64,000 nt of DNA, from positions 30,478 through 94,477 of the forward strand of contig NZ_JARUXE010000017.1 of assembly GCF_030433895.1 (NCBI RefSeq), in the 5' to 3' direction. Under the pieces are notes generated by a model. The model was not told the DNA's origin, did not search any database, and was given only the letters and a program-made list of their open reading frames with translations. The translations under genes and the position numbers were made by a program. Source of the stretch: Arthrobacter sp. PsM3 (GTDB lineage Bacteria; Actinomycetota; Actinomycetes; Actinomycetales; Micrococcaceae). This document shows, one piece after another, positions 26,665 to 35,713 of this stretch; the stretch's first letter is position 1, and each line of letters opens with the position of its first letter.

Positions 26665-27461
26665 CCCTGCCCGAGAAACCGCAGCCGCCCGCCGGGGAGC
26701 GAGCAGCCCGGGAAAATCCGGCCAGGGAAAGCTCAGCAGCAGCAGGTCCGGCCGGGGATGGACCTGCCCCCCGGCCAGCCGCCGCCGCGCAGCCCACTGT
26801 GGCGCAGCTCGCCGAGGGCTACGCCGCCAAAGCCGGACTGCACCGGTCCAGCAACGGCAACATCGACGTACTTAAAAGCGCCGGCGGAATCCAGGGCATT
26901 GCCGAGAGCATCCTCCCCGGACTGGTCTTCCTGATTGCTTTCACTCTCACCCGCGAGCTTCCCCTGGCACTGGTGGCCTCCCTCGCCGTCGCCGCGGCCT
27001 TCACCGTGGCCCGGCTGGTCCAGCGCAAGCCGCTGACCCAGGCACTGGCGGGGATCGCCGGCGTCGGGCTCTCCGCCTGGCTTGCCAACAGCACCGGCAA
27101 GGCCGAAGACTTCTACGTTCCCGGGTTCTTCACCAACATTGCTTACATCGTGGCGATGTCGATCTCGATTGCCGTCCGCTGGCCGTTTGCCGGGCTGATT
27201 TTCGGGTTCATCCGGAACGAAGGTTTGGACTGGCGGAAGAACCCGGGCCGGGTTAAGGCCTACCGGATCGGTACCTGGGTGATCATCTCGGTGCTGGCCC
27301 TCCGGCTGCTGGTCCAGGTCCCGCTGTACTTTATGGGCGAACCCGGCTTTGCGGCCCTCGCCACGACGCGGCTCCTGATGGGTGCGCCGCTGTACATCCT
27401 GGGCATCTGGGTCGCCTGGCTGCTGACCCGGCCCGCCCCAAAAACCGCCCCGACGGCCTAG
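26661..27461 (+). CDS. DUF3159 family membrane protein
   Basis: 266 residues; a Pro/Ala-rich cytoplasmic N-terminus (about 1-75) precedes five or six hydrophobic helices (GIAESILPGLVFLIAFTLTREL, ALVASLAVAAAFTVA, TNIAYIVAMSISIAV, WVIISVLALRLLV and LYILGIWVAWLLT). The FIRNEGLDWRKNPGR loop is the family mark. ATGA overlap with the OB-fold gene and an AGGAGGAG box. Conserved next to dut (Rv2693c). Possibly a small transporter-like protein; function unknown. Confidence 0.85.
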   Translation: MTLPEKPQPPAGERAARENPARESSAAAGPAGDGPAPRPAAAAQPTVAQLAEGYAAKAGLHRSSNGNIDVLKSAGGIQGIAESILPGLVFLIAFTLTRELPLALVASLAVAAAFTVARLVQRKPLTQALAGIAGVGLSAWLANSTGKAEDFYVPGFFTNIAYIVAMSISIAVRWPFAGLIFGFIRNEGLDWRKNPGRVKAYRIGTWVIISVLALRLLVQVPLYFMGEPGFAALATTRLLMGAPLYILGIWVAWLLTRPAPKTAPTA

Positions 27462-27480
27462 CGTCCGTTGCCCTACGTCC

Positions 27481-27541
27481 GTTGACCTATCACTTAACGT
27501 TGTTTTCAGCCCTTCAGAACAACGTTAAGTGATAGGGCAAC
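27481..27541. terminator. Long AT-rich palindrome between convergent genes
   Basis: CCTATCACTTAACGTTGTT (27486-27504) and AACAACGTTAAGTGATAGG (27518-27536) are 19-bp perfect arms around a 13-nt loop made of TTCAG-CCC-TTCAG. After one mismatch a GTTG/CAAC pair extends the stem to 24 positions. It lies between the DUF3159 stop and the end of a TrkA-type gene. No T-tract follows, so it may be a two-way terminator or a scattered repeat. Confidence 0.65.
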
Positions 27542-27561
27542 CTGCCCCCGGAGCAACCGGG

Positions 27562-28320
27562 TTAGCCGTCGAAGCCGTCGCCCTCGGCGGGCTGGCCCGC
27601 GTGGCCGTGCAGGTCCGAGGTGACAGGGTGCTGGCCGGTGTCATGCTCGTCATCGCCCTGCGACTCAGGGGAGAGCAAGGCGCGCAGCTCGTCCTCGGCT
27701 GCGATGGTGGTCACGAAGAACAGCTCATCCCCGCCGTCGATCACGTCATCACGGCTCGGCGTGATCGGTGCCTGGTCCCGGAGGATCGCCACCAGGGTGG
27801 AATCCTCGGGCCACTCGATGTCGCCCACTGTCAGGCCCACCACGTGCGAATCGTGCGGGACGGTGAACTCGACCAGCGATGACACTCCGGTCTGCAGGGT
27901 CAGCAGGCGGACGAGGTCGCCGATCTCCACCGCCTCCTCGACCAGGGCGGTCATCAGCTGCGGGGTGTTCACGGCGACGTCGACGCCCCAGGAATCGTCG
28001 AACATCCAGTCGTTCTTGGGGTTGTTGACCCGGCCGACCGTCCGGCCGACGCCGAACTCGGTCTTCGCCAGCAGCGAGACCACCAGGTTGACCTTGTCGT
28101 CACCGGTGGCGGAGACCACGACGTCGGCGTCCTCCAGTTTTGCGTCCTGCAGGGTGCTCAGTTCGCAGGCGTCGCCGACCAGCCAGTGGGCGCCGCGCAG
28201 CCCGCTGCGGCCGATCACCTCGGGCTTCAGGTCGATCAGCAGGATCTCGTGTTTGTGGGCCAGCAGTTCGCGCGCGATCGAGGAACCGACGCTTCCCGCC
28301 CCGACAATAACGACTTTCAC
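27562..28320 (-). CDS. TrkA-type potassium-uptake regulatory protein (second of pair)
   Basis: 252 residues. MKVVIVGAGSVGSSIARELL is the NAD-binding G-x-G-x-x-G Rossmann start of TrkA-N (about 1-120). TrkA-C follows (about 140-220: GLTVGDIEWPEDSTLVAILRDQ), a domain that binds c-di-AMP or nucleotides in relatives. A His/Asp/Gly-rich tail of about 35 residues is extra. It begins 1 bp after the first TrkA stop. The pair resembles CeoB/CeoC of mycobacteria. It would gate a potassium transporter at the inner face of the membrane. Confidence 0.9.
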   Translation of the reverse strand: MKVVIVGAGSVGSSIARELLAHKHEILLIDLKPEVIGRSGLRGAHWLVGDACELSTLQDAKLEDADVVVSATGDDKVNLVVSLLAKTEFGVGRTVGRVNNPKNDWMFDDSWGVDVAVNTPQLMTALVEEAVEIGDLVRLLTLQTGVSSLVEFTVPHDSHVVGLTVGDIEWPEDSTLVAILRDQAPITPSRDDVIDGGDELFFVTTIAAEDELRALLSPESQGDDEHDTGQHPVTSDLHGHAGQPAEGDGFDG

Positions 28321-28992
28321 TTAGGACTCCTTGGCGGGGGACTTGGCAAGAATGTGGGCAACTTCGCTGCTGCGGTCCACGCCCAGCATGGCGTGCACGG
28401 TGTCGCCGTCCTGGTACAGGGTGCCGGCCACGGGCAGCATGCCCTCGCCGAACCGTGTCAGGTAGGCGACGCGGACGCCGGCGGCCTTCTCGATCGAGGT
28501 GACCGGGTGGCCGATCCATTCCGGGTTCAGATCCACTTCGGCCAGCACAAGCCGGCCGGAGGGGTCCCGGAAGTCGCCGGCCAGGTGCTGTTCGGGCAGG
28601 ATCCGCCGGAGCACCTGGTCCGCACTCCAGCGAACGGCGGCGACCGTGGGGATGCCCAGGCGCTGGTAGATCTCCGCGCGGCCCGGGTCGTAGATCCTGG
28701 CGACCACGTGGGGGACATGGAAGGTTTCGCGGGCCACCCGGGTGGCCAGGATATTGGAATTATCACCGCTGGAGACGGCGGCGAAGGCATAGGCGTCCGC
28801 GACGCCGGCCTGTTTAAGGGTCTCCCGGTCGAAGCCGACGCCGGTGACCTTGCGGCCGGTGAAGCCGGTGCGGAGCCGCCGGAAGGCGCGGTCGTCCTGG
28901 TCGATGATCGCCACCGAATGGCCGGCGTCCTCGAGCGTGTGCGCCAGGGTCGCCCCCACACGGCCGCAACCCATGATCACGAAGTGCGCCAC
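28321..28992 (-). CDS. TrkA-type potassium-uptake regulatory protein (first of pair)
   Basis: 223 residues with TrkA-N (MAHFVIMGCGRVGATLAHTLE at the N-terminus, GCGRVG nucleotide loop) and TrkA-C (about 145-215). Starts ATG 28992 behind a GGAGGC box. Directly upstream of the second TrkA gene and divergent from the KimA-like transporter, which is the obvious partner. No Trk/Ktr membrane subunit is visible in the window. Confidence 0.9.
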   Translation of the reverse strand: MAHFVIMGCGRVGATLAHTLEDAGHSVAIIDQDDRAFRRLRTGFTGRKVTGVGFDRETLKQAGVADAYAFAAVSSGDNSNILATRVARETFHVPHVVARIYDPGRAEIYQRLGIPTVAAVRWSADQVLRRILPEQHLAGDFRDPSGRLVLAEVDLNPEWIGHPVTSIEKAAGVRVAYLTRFGEGMLPVAGTLYQDGDTVHAMLGVDRSSEVAHILAKSPAKES

Positions 28993-29194
28993 ACGTGCCT
29001 CCTCAAGCTTTGGTGTCTGCTGCTGGGTAAAACTCTACCGGCCCCGGCTCCCCGCGCGGCCAGCCCCGGGACCGGCCTGGAAACCGGCACGGAAACCGGC
29101 CTAGCGACGGGCTTCCCGGCCCGCCGGGCGGCCCGCGGGGCGGCGCCTGAACGCCGGGGATCGTCGCCGTCATGACATCGCGTCCGAATCGGAC

Positions 29195-29200
29195 TAGCTT
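29195..29200 (+). promoter_or_regulatory. Candidate -10 box for the KimA-like gene
   Basis: TAGCTT ends 6 nt before the GTG at 29207, fitting a leaderless start and favouring 29207 over the overlapping GTG at 29204. Confidence 0.4.
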
Positions 29201-29206
29201 TGTGTG

Positions 29207-31183
29207 GTGCCGACAATTTTCAATGCCGTGAAGCGGGTGCTGGTAGGCAGGCCGTTCCGGAACGACAGCCTGGCTCACACCCTGCTTCCCAAGCGGATAG
29301 CCCTGCCCGTTTTCGCCTCCGACGCACTGTCCTCCGTGGCGTATGCGCCGGATGAAATCCTCCTGACGCTGGCCCTGGCCGGGGTCAGTGCCGTGGCGTT
29401 CTCGCCCTGGGTGGGCCTGGCCGTCATGGTGGTGCTGCTGACCGTGGTTGCCTCCTACCGCCAGAACGTCCACGCCTACCCCTCCGGCGGCGGAGATTAC
29501 GAGATCGCGAACGAGAACCTCGGCAAGTATGCCGGGCTCACCGTCGCCTCCGCGCTGCTGGTCGACTACGTGCTGACGGTGGCGGTGTCGATGTCCTCGG
29601 CCGCCGCCTACCTGACGACCGCCGTTCCCTCGCTGCATGATCAGCGGGCCATCATCGCGACGATCGGCGTTGTGGTCCTGGCGATCGTGAACCTGCGCGG
29701 CATCAAGGAAGCCGGCAGCGTTTTCGCCGTCCCCACATACATCTTTATGGCGTCCATCCTCGGCATGACCGCGATCGGCGTCTTCCAGGCCTCCACCGGC
29801 CAGCTGGGCCAGGCGCCGTCGGCGGCCTTCACGATTGTTCCGGCGGCGGGCTTCGACGAGGGACTGACCGGGCTCGCCGGCGCGTTCCTGCTGCTGCGCG
29901 CCTTTTCCTCGGGCGCCGCGGCCCTGACCGGTGTCGAGGCGATCAGCAACGGGGTGCCGAACTTCAAGAAGCCCAAGAGCAAGAATGCGGCCACGACGCT
30001 GCTGCTGCTGGGCGTGATCGCGGCCTCCATGCTCGCGGGCATCATCTACCTGGCCAACGCCACCAAAGTGCACATCGTGCTGGACCCGGCCAAGGAGTTC
30101 CTGCTGGACGGCAAGCCGCTTCCCGAGGGGTACATCCAGAATCCGGCGATCAGCCAGATCGCCCAGACGATCTTCGGCGAAGGCTCACTGCCGTTCTACA
30201 TCGTGGTCGCCGCGACCGGCGTGATCCTGGTTTTCGCCTCCAACACGGCATTCAACGGCTTCCCGGTCCTCGGCTCGATCCTCGCCCAGGACGGTTACCT
30301 GCCCCGGCAGCTGCGGACCCGCGGGGACCGGCTGGCCTTCAGCAACGGTGTCCTGGCGCTGGCCGCCGGCGCCCTCGTGCTGATCATCGCGTTCGACGCG
30401 GACGTCACCAAGCTCATCCAGCTCTACATCGTGGGCGTCTTCATCTCCTTCACCATGAGCCAGCTCGGCATGATCCGGCACTGGGGGCGGGAGCTGAAGC
30501 TCGCCAAGGACCCCGCCGTCAAGCTGCGCATGCTCAAATCACGCATCATCAACACGATCGGCTTCGGCATGACCGGGCTTGTCCTGGTGATCGTCCTGAT
30601 CACCAAGTTCGAGCAGGGCGCCTGGATCGCACTGCTGGCCATGTTCATCCTGTTCCTGATCATGTGGAGCATCCGGGCGCACTACGACAATGTGGCCAAG
30701 GAACTCGCCGTGGACGAGGACAGCTCGCCCCGGGCGCTGCCCACCCGCGTGCACGCGGTGCTGCTCGTCTCGCACGTCCGCAAGCCGGTGCTCCGGGCGC
30801 TGGCCTACGCCCGCGCGTCACGTCCGTCCAGGCTGGACGCCATCACCGTGGACATCAGCAGCGAAGAGACCGAACAGACGGTCGCTGACTGGGAGAAGCT
30901 GGAAATCCCGGTGCCCCTGACCGTGCTGGCCAGCCCGTTCCGCGAAACGGTGACGCCGATCATGGAGTACATCACGAACATGCGGCGCGATTCGCCCCGC
31001 GACCTGATCGTCGTCTACATCCCCGAGTACGTCGTGGGCAAGTGGTGGGAGCAACTGGTCCACAACCAGACCGCGCTGCGCATCAAGACCCGGCTGCACT
31101 TTGAGCCGGGCGTCATGGTGGCCAGTGTGCCGTGGCAGCTGAAATCATCCGAAGAAGCCAAGAGACTGCAGGACATCCAATGA
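29207..31183 (+). CDS. KimA-like APC-superfamily transporter, probable potassium importer
   Basis: 658 residues; about twelve hydrophobic helices (20-480) and a soluble C-terminal domain (about 495-650). The N-terminal block (LVGRPF ... KRIALPVFASDALSSVAYAPDEIL), SYRQNVHAYPSGGGDYEIANENLG and LLVDYVLTVAVSMSSA closely track Bacillus KimA (YdaO) as remembered. KimA is a proton-coupled potassium importer inhibited by c-di-AMP through its cytosolic domain. Divergent TrkA regulators reinforce the potassium assignment. Often annotated only as amino acid permease (Rv2690c). GTG 29207 chosen from the -10 spacing. Confidence 0.85.
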   Translation: MPTIFNAVKRVLVGRPFRNDSLAHTLLPKRIALPVFASDALSSVAYAPDEILLTLALAGVSAVAFSPWVGLAVMVVLLTVVASYRQNVHAYPSGGGDYEIANENLGKYAGLTVASALLVDYVLTVAVSMSSAAAYLTTAVPSLHDQRAIIATIGVVVLAIVNLRGIKEAGSVFAVPTYIFMASILGMTAIGVFQASTGQLGQAPSAAFTIVPAAGFDEGLTGLAGAFLLLRAFSSGAAALTGVEAISNGVPNFKKPKSKNAATTLLLLGVIAASMLAGIIYLANATKVHIVLDPAKEFLLDGKPLPEGYIQNPAISQIAQTIFGEGSLPFYIVVAATGVILVFASNTAFNGFPVLGSILAQDGYLPRQLRTRGDRLAFSNGVLALAAGALVLIIAFDADVTKLIQLYIVGVFISFTMSQLGMIRHWGRELKLAKDPAVKLRMLKSRIINTIGFGMTGLVLVIVLITKFEQGAWIALLAMFILFLIMWSIRAHYDNVAKELAVDEDSSPRALPTRVHAVLLVSHVRKPVLRALAYARASRPSRLDAITVDISSEETEQTVADWEKLEIPVPLTVLASPFRETVTPIMEYITNMRRDSPRDLIVVYIPEYVVGKWWEQLVHNQTALRIKTRLHFEPGVMVASVPWQLKSSEEAKRLQDIQ

Positions 31184-32535
31184 GCCCCGACACCCAGACG
31201 CAACCCCACACCGAATTGACCGTCGACGTCGGGCCGGTCGCCCACGGCGGGCACTGCGTGGCCCGCCACGAGGGCCGGGTGGTGTTCGTCCGCCACGGTA
31301 TCCCCGGCGAGAAAGTCCGGATCCGGCTCACGGAGTCCGGCCCGGAGGCCAAGTTCTGGCGCGGCGACGTCGTGGAAGTCCTGGAGCCTTCCCCGGACCG
31401 GGTGGAGCACTTCTGGGACCTGGCCGATTCCGCGCGCTCCTGGTCGCACCGCCACCCGCCGGTCGGAGGCGCCGAACTCGGGCACATCTCCCTCCGACGC
31501 CAGCGCAGCCTCAAGGGCGAGGTGCTGGCCGAACAGCTGCGCCGCCTGGCCGGCGTCGACCTCCAGGCCTCGGGGGAGCAGCTCACCGTGGAAGCCGTGG
31601 GGGATGCCGGCACGACGGCGGGCCTCGCCTGGCGTACCCGGGCCGGTTTCGCCGTGACCCCCGCCGGAAAGCTCGGCATGCACGCGCACCGCTCCGATAC
31701 GGTCCTTCCGGTCCGGGAAATGCCCCTGGCCGTGGACGCCATCAACGCCCTCCGGCTCTGGGACATCGACCTGCAGGGCATCGAACGCATTGAGGTCGCC
31801 GCCCCGGCCAACGGCTCCCGGCCGCTCGTGCTCCTGGTCCCGGCCGAGGGAACCCGGGCCAAGCGGCTCAGCGCGGTCCTCGCACAGCTGCCCGAGGACG
31901 TCTCGGTGGCCAGCTTCGATCCAGTCAAGGGCGAAGTGCTGCGGCTGCGCGGACGCACCTACGTCCAGGAGACCGCCGCCGGCCATGACTTCCGGGTCAC
32001 CGGCGACGGTTTCTGGCAGATTCACCGGGACGGCCCCGACACCCTCGCGGGCGCCGTGACCGGTTTCCTGCGGGAGGGCGGCTTCCTGGAACCGGGCGCC
32101 GCGGTGGCGGACCTTTACGCCGGGGCGGGCCTGTTCACCGCGCCGCTCGCCGACGCCGTGGGTGTTACCGGGTCCGTGCTGTCCGTGGAAGGATCGCCCG
32201 GCACCAGCCGGGACGCGCGCAAGAACCTGCATGACGCACCCCAGGTCGAGATCGTCCAGGGCCGGGTGGAACGGGTCCTGCGCGAGAGCGCGCGCACGTT
32301 CGACGCCATCCTGCTGGACCCGCCCCGGGCGGGCGCCGGCAAGGCGGTCGTGAATCAGCTGGTCGGGGCAGGACCCCGTGCCGTGGCCTATGTGTCCTGC
32401 GATCCGGCGTCCTTTGCCCGCGACGTGGGCTACTTCCAGCAGTCCGGCTGGGAACTGTCGGGCCTTCGCGCCTTCGACCTGTACCCGCATACCCACCACA
32501 TGGAGACTGTGGCGCTACTGACTCCCCGGGGCTGA
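31180..32535 (+). CDS. Class I SAM-dependent RNA methyltransferase (TrmA/RlmD family)
   Basis: Forms 5-methyluridine in tRNA or rRNA. 451 residues. A TRAM RNA-binding domain (about 10-65: TVDVGPVAHGGHCVARHEGRVVFV) precedes the Rossmann catalytic domain: VADLYAGAGLFTAPLA (SAM site, near 310), LLDPPRAG and YVSCDPASFARD, whose Cys is the nucleophile; the terminal HTHHMETV supplies the base-acting Glu. No N-terminal Fe-S cysteine cluster is evident, unlike RlmD. ATGA overlap with the KimA-like gene. Rv2689c is the likely counterpart. Confidence 0.88.
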   Translation: MSPDTQTQPHTELTVDVGPVAHGGHCVARHEGRVVFVRHGIPGEKVRIRLTESGPEAKFWRGDVVEVLEPSPDRVEHFWDLADSARSWSHRHPPVGGAELGHISLRRQRSLKGEVLAEQLRRLAGVDLQASGEQLTVEAVGDAGTTAGLAWRTRAGFAVTPAGKLGMHAHRSDTVLPVREMPLAVDAINALRLWDIDLQGIERIEVAAPANGSRPLVLLVPAEGTRAKRLSAVLAQLPEDVSVASFDPVKGEVLRLRGRTYVQETAAGHDFRVTGDGFWQIHRDGPDTLAGAVTGFLREGGFLEPGAAVADLYAGAGLFTAPLADAVGVTGSVLSVEGSPGTSRDARKNLHDAPQVEIVQGRVERVLRESARTFDAILLDPPRAGAGKAVVNQLVGAGPRAVAYVSCDPASFARDVGYFQQSGWELSGLRAFDLYPHTHHMETVALLTPRG

Positions 32536-32610
32536 GGCCACTAGGATGGGCGGAGTAGTCCGACGTCGCGCTCCGTAATCACGGCTGACCTCCTGCACCT
32601 AAGTACCGAA

Positions 32611-32655
32611 CCTTGTGTGAACAAGGCCAAGCACTAGTTAGGGCCACCTAACTAG
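32611..32655. promoter_or_regulatory. Two dyads upstream of aconitase, candidate operators
   Basis: CCTTGT-gtga-ACAAGG at 32611-32626 and CTAGTTAGG-gcca-CCTAACTAG at 32634-32655 (perfect 9-bp arms) lie 53-97 bp before the acn start. Aconitase is repressed by AcnR and iron regulators in corynebacteria, but neither dyad matches the AcnR or DtxR consensus as remembered. TAGGAT at 32553 is a possible -10 upstream. Confidence 0.45.
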
Positions 32656-32707
32656 CAAGGGGTCTGCGGCGCGACAAAGATGAAACTGTTGCGAGAGGAG
32701 TCCTGCG

Positions 32708-35521
32708 ATGAGCATTGTGGACAGCTTCGGTTCAAAAGGCAAACTTAATGTAGCCGGTACCGAATACGAAATTTTCCGGTTGAACTCCGTTGAAGGTGCA
32801 GAAAACCTTCCGTTCAGCCTCAAGGTATTGCTTGAAAACCTGTTGAGGACCGAGGACGGCGCCAACATTACGGCCGATCACGTCCGAGCACTGGCCGGCT
32901 GGGACCCCAGCGCCGAGCCCGACACTGAAATCCAGTTCACGCCGGCGCGCGTGATCATGCAGGACTTCACTGGCGTGCCCTGCGTTGTGGACCTTGCCAC
33001 CATGCGTGAAGCAGTCAAGGAACTGGGCGGGGACCCCAAGCGGGTCAACCCGCTGGCACCTGCCGAAATGGTGATCGACCACTCCGTGCAGATCGACGCC
33101 TTCGGCAACTCCGGCGCACTGGAGCGCAACATGGAGATCGAGTACCAGCGCAACGGCGAGCGGTACCAGTTCCTGCGGTGGGGCCAGACAGCGTTCGACG
33201 ACTTCAAGGTCGTCCCGCCGGGAACCGGCATCGTGCACCAGGTCAACATCGAGTATCTGGCCCGCACCGTCATGACCCGCGAAATTGACGGCGTTGTCCG
33301 GGCCTACCCGGACACCTGCGTCGGCACCGATTCGCACACCACCATGGTCAACGGCCTGGGTGTGCTGGGCTGGGGCGTGGGCGGCATCGAAGCCGAGGCA
33401 GCCATGCTTGGCCAGCCGGTCTCCATGCTGATCCCGCGCGTCGTGGGCTTCAAGCTGACCGGGTCCATCCCGGCCGGCGCGACCGCCACCGACGTTGTCC
33501 TGACCATCACCGAGCAGCTGCGCAAGCACGGTGTGGTCGGCAAGTTCGTCGAGTTCTACGGCGAAGGCGTCGCGGCTGTGCCGCTGGCCAACCGCGCCAC
33601 CATCGGCAACATGAGCCCGGAGTTCGGCTCCACGGCCGCCATGTTCCCGATCGACGACGTCACCCTCGACTACCTGCGCCTCACCGGCCGCTCGGACGAG
33701 AATGTTGCCCTCGTGGAGTCCTACGCGAAGGAACAGGGCCTCTGGCACGATCCTTCGAAGGAGATCAAGTTCTCCGAGTACCTCGAGCTGGACCTGTCGA
33801 CGGTTGTCCCGTCGATCTCCGGCCCGAAGCGCCCGCAGGACCGCATCATCCTCACCGAGTCCAAGGACCAGTTCCGCCAGGACCTGCGCAACTACGTGAA
33901 GGAAGAGCTGGTCGACGGCAGCCTGGACGAGGCGATCGACGAAAGTTTCCCCGCTTCGGATGCGCCGTCGTTCACCGCCTCCGGCACGCACCTGACCGAC
34001 GAGGCCCCGCACGCGCACGGCCCGAAGTCCGACGGCCGCCCGTCCACCAAGGTCAGCGTCAAGACCGCAGACGGCCGCGAGTTCGAACTGGACCACGGCG
34101 CGGTGTCGATCGCCTCAATCACTTCCTGCACCAACACGTCCAACCCGTCCGTGATGCTGGCCGCCGCACTGCTGGCCCGCAACGCCGTCGACAAGGGCCT
34201 GACCTCGAAGCCGTGGGTCAAGACCTCCGTGGCTCCCGGGTCCAAGGTTGTCACCGACTACTACAACAAGTCGGGCCTGACCCCGTACCTGGAGAAGCTC
34301 GGCTTCTACATCGTCGGTTACGGCTGTGCGACCTGCATCGGCAATTCCGGCCCGCTCGACGCGGAAATTTCCGAGGCCATCCAGGCCAACGACCTTTCCG
34401 TCACCGCCGTGCTGTCCGGTAACCGCAACTTCGAAGGCCGGATCAACCCGGACGTGAAGATGAACTACCTGGCCTCCCCGCCGCTGGTCATCGCCTACGC
34501 CCTGGCCGGAACCATGGACTTCGATTTCGAGGCCGACGCCCTGGGCCAGGACGAGGCCGGCAACGACGTCTTCCTGAAGGACATCTGGCCGAACCCGGTC
34601 GAGGTCCAGCAGGTCATCGATTCCTCGATCGACAAGGACATGTTCGCCCGCGGCTACGAGGGCGTCTTCGAAGGCGACGACCGCTGGAAGGCACTCTCCA
34701 CCCCGGCCGGCGACACCTTCGCCTGGGATCCGAAGTCCACCTACGTCCGGAAGCCCCCGTACTTCGACGGAATGAAGGCAACGCCGGAGCCCGTTGAGGA
34801 CATCACCGGCGCGCGCGTGCTGTTGAAGCTTGGCGATTCCGTCACCACGGACCACATCTCACCGGCAGGGTCCTTCAAGTCGGACACCCCGGCCGGGCAG
34901 TACCTGCTGGCCAACGGTGTGGAGCGCAAGGACTTCAACTCCTACGGCTCACGCCGTGGCAACCACGAGGTCATGATCCGCGGAACGTTCGCGAACATCC
35001 GGATCAAGAACCAGATCCTGGACGGCGTCGAGGGTGGCTTCACCCGCGACTTCACGCAGGCTGACGGCCCGCAGGCCTACGTCTACGACGCCGCGCAGAA
35101 CTACCAGGCCGCCGGCATCCCGCTGGTCGTCCTGGCCGGCAAGGAGTACGGTTCCGGCTCATCCCGTGACTGGGCTGCCAAGGGCACCGCACTCCTGGGT
35201 GTCAAGGCCGTCGTGGCCGAAAGCTACGAGCGCATCCACCGCTCCAACCTGATCGGCATGGGCGTCTTGCCCCTGCAGTACCCGGCCGGCCAGAACGCTG
35301 CCAGCCTCGGGCTGACAGGCACGGAGACCTTCGCGGTTGAGGGCGTCACCGCCCTGAACGAGGGCACCACGCCGAAGACGCTCAAGGTCACCGCAACGGC
35401 CGAAGACGGCACCGTCACGTCCTTCGATGCGGTCCTGCGCATCGACACCCCGGGCGAGGCCGACTACTACCGCAACGGCGGCATCCTGCAGTACGTACTG
35501 CGCCAGATCTCCGCTAACTAG
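32708..35521 (+). CDS. acn: Aconitate hydratase
   Basis: TCA-cycle enzyme interconverting citrate and isocitrate through a 4Fe-4S cluster. 937 residues, longer than E. coli AcnA because of an actinobacterial insert (about 405-460, rich in acidic and His residues). Cluster ligands are Cys474 ([11 protein letters not shown]), Cys540 and Cys543 ([10 protein letters not shown]). The swivel domain has [10 protein letters not shown] near 818. GAGAGGAG box before ATG. Single-gene unit closed by a strong hairpin at 35557. Confidence 0.97.
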   Translation: MSIVDSFGSKGKLNVAGTEYEIFRLNSVEGAENLPFSLKVLLENLLRTEDGANITADHVRALAGWDPSAEPDTEIQFTPARVIMQDFTGVPCVVDLATMREAVKELGGDPKRVNPLAPAEMVIDHSVQIDAFGNSGALERNMEIEYQRNGERYQFLRWGQTAFDDFKVVPPGTGIVHQVNIEYLARTVMTREIDGVVRAYPDTCVGTDSHTTMVNGLGVLGWGVGGIEAEAAMLGQPVSMLIPRVVGFKLTGSIPAGATATDVVLTITEQLRKHGVVGKFVEFYGEGVAAVPLANRATIGNMSPEFGSTAAMFPIDDVTLDYLRLTGRSDENVALVESYAKEQGLWHDPSKEIKFSEYLELDLSTVVPSISGPKRPQDRIILTESKDQFRQDLRNYVKEELVDGSLDEAIDESFPASDAPSFTASGTHLTDEAPHAHGPKSDGRPSTKVSVKTADGREFELDHGAVSIASITSCTNTSNPSVMLAAALLARNAVDKGLTSKPWVKTSVAPGSKVVTDYYNKSGLTPYLEKLGFYIVGYGCATCIGNSGPLDAEISEAIQANDLSVTAVLSGNRNFEGRINPDVKMNYLASPPLVIAYALAGTMDFDFEADALGQDEAGNDVFLKDIWPNPVEVQQVIDSSIDKDMFARGYEGVFEGDDRWKALSTPAGDTFAWDPKSTYVRKPPYFDGMKATPEPVEDITGARVLLKLGDSVTTDHISPAGSFKSDTPAGQYLLANGVERKDFNSYGSRRGNHEVMIRGTFANIRIKNQILDGVEGGFTRDFTQADGPQAYVYDAAQNYQAAGIPLVVLAGKEYGSGSSRDWAAKGTALLGVKAVVAESYERIHRSNLIGMGVLPLQYPAGQNAASLGLTGTETFAVEGVTALNEGTTPKTLKVTATAEDGTVTSFDAVLRIDTPGEADYYRNGGILQYVLRQISAN

Positions 35522-35556
35522 CGGAGGGCTCCTCCCGCGGGAGGAACAGTTGCCGG

Positions 35557-35601
35557 ACGCGAAAGCCCCGGCCGGTCCCACACCGGCCGGGGCTTTCGCG
35601 T
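35557..35601 (+). terminator. Rho-independent-like terminator after acn
   Basis: Perfect 20-bp arms (ACGCGAAAGCCCCGGCCGGT, 35557-35576, and its complement 35582-35601) around a CCCAC loop, GC-rich, followed by a short T-poor tail. 36 nt after the acn stop. Confidence 0.85.
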
Positions 35602-35713
35602 TCCGTAAGTGTTCCGTCTGTGTTCCGGACGCGTTAGGCACGCGTCCCGGCGCGGGGGCTACCCCGGAGGCGTTAGAGTTAAAAGGCATGTCTACCACCC
35701 GAAGGAGGGGCCG

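Noticed and set aside
32634..32655. DtxR/IdeR iron box at acn
   Set aside because: TTAGG/CCTAA halves are there but the spacing is 4 bp, not the 9 bp of the known 19-bp box.
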